NCBI GenBank assembly: GCA_002343775.1
Contig: DDSH01000019.1
Location: 1,432 to 65,431, forward strand
Direction: 5' to 3'
Length of the DNA stretch: 64,000 nucleotides
Source: Anaerolineales bacterium UBA2395
Lineage (GTDB): Bacteria; Chloroflexota; Anaerolineae; Anaerolineales; Villigracilaceae
The first letter of the stretch is position 1; every line of letters begins with the position of its first letter. The notes beneath the pieces were generated by a model. The model saw only the letters and a list, made by a program, of their open reading frames with translations. It did no database searches and was not told the DNA's origin. This document shows, in pieces, positions 62,066-64,000 of this stretch. A program made the position numbers and the translations under genes.

Positions 62066-64000
62066 ATGGCGATGATCTCAAGAAACCTAAACCTCTTAAA
62101 AGTATCGTTATTTATGATTATGATTGCCTTGGGCTTTTTCGGTCTGCTATCCTGTTCGCCAAAAAGCGCTGACATCACAGATCCTCAGAATCTTTACCAA
62201 TTTAAACTAAAGAATGAATTCGGAAGTGGCATTGTGGAGGCGGCGGATTGGTCGCCGGACGGCAGCACCTTTGCTCTGGCCACCTCCCTAGGTGTGGATA
62301 TTTATGATTCGCAGACACTTGAAATCATTGCAACACTGGAAACTGGTCAATGGAATCAAGAAATTGAATATAGTCCTGATGGTAAGTTTTTGGCGGTTGG
62401 GGGAGAAGAGAATATTATCCAACTTTGGGATCTTCAAACCAAAGAATTGCTTCACTCATTCGCTGCCACTGGTCCGGAACCATATTATGGTAATTACCTT
62501 TCCTTCTCTTTCAGTGAAGACGGTCGAAAATTAGTCTCTGCTCAATATCAAACGGTTTATCTTTGGGATGTCACCACCGGAGATTTGCTTGACTCGTTTC
62601 CAGGTCACCTTCAAGGAATTGGAAGTGTAGCACTCAGCCCAGACGATAAAACCATTGTGGCGGCCGGTACACGAGGTATTTTTGTGCGTGATGTCGCCAG
62701 CCGTGAACTGTTATATCCACCCATTGATGAATCGGCGGAACAAATTGTCTCGGTCTACTTTGCGCCAGGTGGTAAACAGTTCTTTACGATTCATAATAGT
62801 TGGGTATATGAAAGTAACATCTCAAGCTCAAGTTACCATGAAAGCAAAATCAGATATTGGGATTTGTCTAACGGGGAATTATTAAATGAAAATGTAATTG
62901 GTAACGACCAGATCAATGAGACAGATAATGATCCGGAACACCAAACCCTTATCTTGGGAGAGAGTAATGGATTCCGGGTTTGGAACCAATCTACTCGGAG
63001 AGAAATCTTGTTTATATCCGGTCAAACCGGACACCTGAACTCCATCTCATTAAGTCCCGACGGGAAAAAGCTGATTACAGTTGGAAATGACTTTGGAAAT
63101 GGATTGACCCAGGTATGGGATTTGACCAACAAACAAGTGATTAAAACCTTCGACAAATACACTCTTCCACCTTTCGGTTTCGCTTTGAGCCCTGACGAAA
63201 AATTGGCTGCCATTATTTACAGAAATCAAACCAGAATCATGGATGCAACTTCCGGTCAAACACTTTATACCCTGAACGGTGGTAATCCAATCGCTTTTAG
63301 CCCGGACAGCCAAATAATTGCGTATACCGCGGGTTTTAATCAGCTTGTTTTTGCTGATGCGAGAAGCGGTGAGAATCTGCCAATTCCTGTGATTTCATGT
63401 CCGGAGATAAAAGCGATAGCCTTTAACCCAGATGGGAAGACCATAGCAATGGGAGGAGATTCGTGTGATCTTCAAATCCGTGACGTTCGCACAGGAACCT
63501 TAATCAAAAACCTCAGTCAGGTGCCAGGCAATGAATATTTATATTTGGACACTTTATCCTACACCCCGGATGGCCAGATGCTCATCCTCTCAGGTTATCG
63601 ACTTAAATTTCTGGATGCTCAAACGGGAGGAATCATAAGCGAGGAAGATGCTGGATACAACGACCACCTGACTGCTCTTAGCCCCGATGGTAGATATCTA
63701 GCCATCAGTGGGTTTGGAGAATATTCGAAAAAAGATGTTGTTCAAATCAGGGATGTTGCGTCTGAACAAATAGTTTTAAACATTAGCACCTTGCAAGATG
63801 ATATCAAGAATTTAACCTTTGGAGCCGATAAGCGCACCTTGATGATCGTTGGCGAAAACATAGAATTTTGGGACCTATGGGACAGGAAACCTTTAGCCAA
63901 CGTAAAATTAACAGAGAATCCGCCAAGTGGTGTGGCATTACTGCAAAACGGAAAAGAGTTGCTGTTAATTAATGACAAAGGGGAACTTCAACATTGGTCA
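62066..64000 (+). CDS. WD40-repeat lipoprotein (partial, runs off the window)
   Basis: Open reading frame of at least 645 codons without a stop before the window end. The signal peptide ends in lipobox LLSC (Cys about residue 30), so the protein is tethered outside the membrane. Repeated blocks with SPDG or FSPDS followed about 20 residues later by WD-type ends (IQLWDLQTKEL, VYLWDVTTGDL, TQVWDLTNKQV) define at least ten WD40-like blades, probably two propellers. It likely acts as a protein-binding scaffold. It lies 133 bases after the macroglobulin gene on the same strand. AAGGAAA upstream of the ATG. Confidence 0.88.
   Translation, partial: MAMISRNLNLLKVSLFMIMIALGFFGLLSCSPKSADITDPQNLYQFKLKNEFGSGIVEAADWSPDGSTFALATSLGVDIYDSQTLEIIATLETGQWNQEIEYSPDGKFLAVGGEENIIQLWDLQTKELLHSFAATGPEPYYGNYLSFSFSEDGRKLVSAQYQTVYLWDVTTGDLLDSFPGHLQGIGSVALSPDDKTIVAAGTRGIFVRDVASRELLYPPIDESAEQIVSVYFAPGGKQFFTIHNSWVYESNISSSSYHESKIRYWDLSNGELLNENVIGNDQINETDNDPEHQTLILGESNGFRVWNQSTRREILFISGQTGHLNSISLSPDGKKLITVGNDFGNGLTQVWDLTNKQVIKTFDKYTLPPFGFALSPDEKLAAIIYRNQTRIMDATSGQTLYTLNGGNPIAFSPDSQIIAYTAGFNQLVFADARSGENLPIPVISCPEIKAIAFNPDGKTIAMGGDSCDLQIRDVRTGTLIKNLSQVPGNEYLYLDTLSYTPDGQMLILSGYRLKFLDAQTGGIISEEDAGYNDHLTALSPDGRYLAISGFGEYSKKDVVQIRDVASEQIVLNISTLQDDIKNLTFGADKRTLMIVGENIEFWDLWDRKPLANVKLTENPPSGVALLQNGKELLLINDKGELQHWS

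Overview
The window looks like a chromosome segment from a free-living bacterium of the Chloroflexota, most likely class Anaerolineae. This is inferred from gene content, not from a marker-gene search. It combines cofactor F420 synthesis genes (cofE, cofD, cofC) with F420-using enzymes, menaquinone genes (menA, ubiE/menG), many Thr/Pro-linker lipoproteins, HEAT/NACHT and alpha-2-macroglobulin proteins, and frequent TATAAT boxes placed so close to start codons that the mRNAs should be leaderless. Most of the window is moderately GC-rich. The left edge (1-1.5 kb), a small gene pair at 26.6-27.6 kb and everything right of the tRNA at 52.2 kb are visibly more AT-rich.

Layout. 0-1.5 kb: an integron-cassette-like unit (alpha/beta hydrolase bounded by complementary attC-type cores) and a small zinc-ribbon membrane protein. 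1.5-9.7 kb: acetyltransferase, proline dehydrogenase, penicillin-binding-like serine hydrolase, zinc-ribbon coiled coil, membrane-anchored NACHT-HEAT ATPase, SsnA-type amidohydrolase. 9.7-15 kb: an F420 block (F420:NADP reductase, cofE, F420-binding PPOX protein, stand-alone nitroreductase that may be the dehydro-F420 reductase, cofD, cofC, LLM-class oxidoreductase). 15-17.7 kb: NitT/TauT-type ABC importer. 17.7-21.3 kb: divergent menA/ubiE and divergent hydroxyacid dehydrogenase/thioesterase. 21.4-34.7 kb: a dispersed molybdenum hydroxylase set (FAD subunit, fused FeS-Mo subunit, XdhC) interleaved with a CcrM-type DNA methyltransferase, an M16C peptidase, a nucleotidyltransferase gene pair, an HD-GYP phosphodiesterase and a CBS-type family II pyrophosphatase. 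34.8-42.5 kb: housekeeping and small genes (SPFH-HTH fusion, NAD(P)HX repair, pirin, NUDIX, DinB, methyltransferase, YbaK). 42.7-46.5 kb: tyrosine/homogentisate degradation (hpd, hmgA). 46.5-52 kb: SH3 lipoprotein, typA, and a minus-strand signalling operon (roadblock, V4R, response regulator, glycosyltransferase). 52.2 kb: tRNA-Asp, followed by two large serine recombinases around an XRE regulator (a probable integrated element), then a giant alpha-2-macroglobulin-like protein and a WD40 lipoprotein that runs off the end.

Features most worth attention: (i) heptamer (7-nt) repeat arrays at five places, two lying in frame inside essential parts of enzymes and two supplying the C-termini of genes; (ii) a fused xanthine-dehydrogenase-type protein that has lost all the cysteines of one of its two [2Fe-2S] clusters; (iii) two serine recombinases sharing an unusual four-cysteine insert, one of whose reading frames runs antisense through the tRNA-Asp gene; (iv) overlapping divergent -10 boxes that drive two apparently leaderless genes; (v) an integron-like cassette boundary pair.
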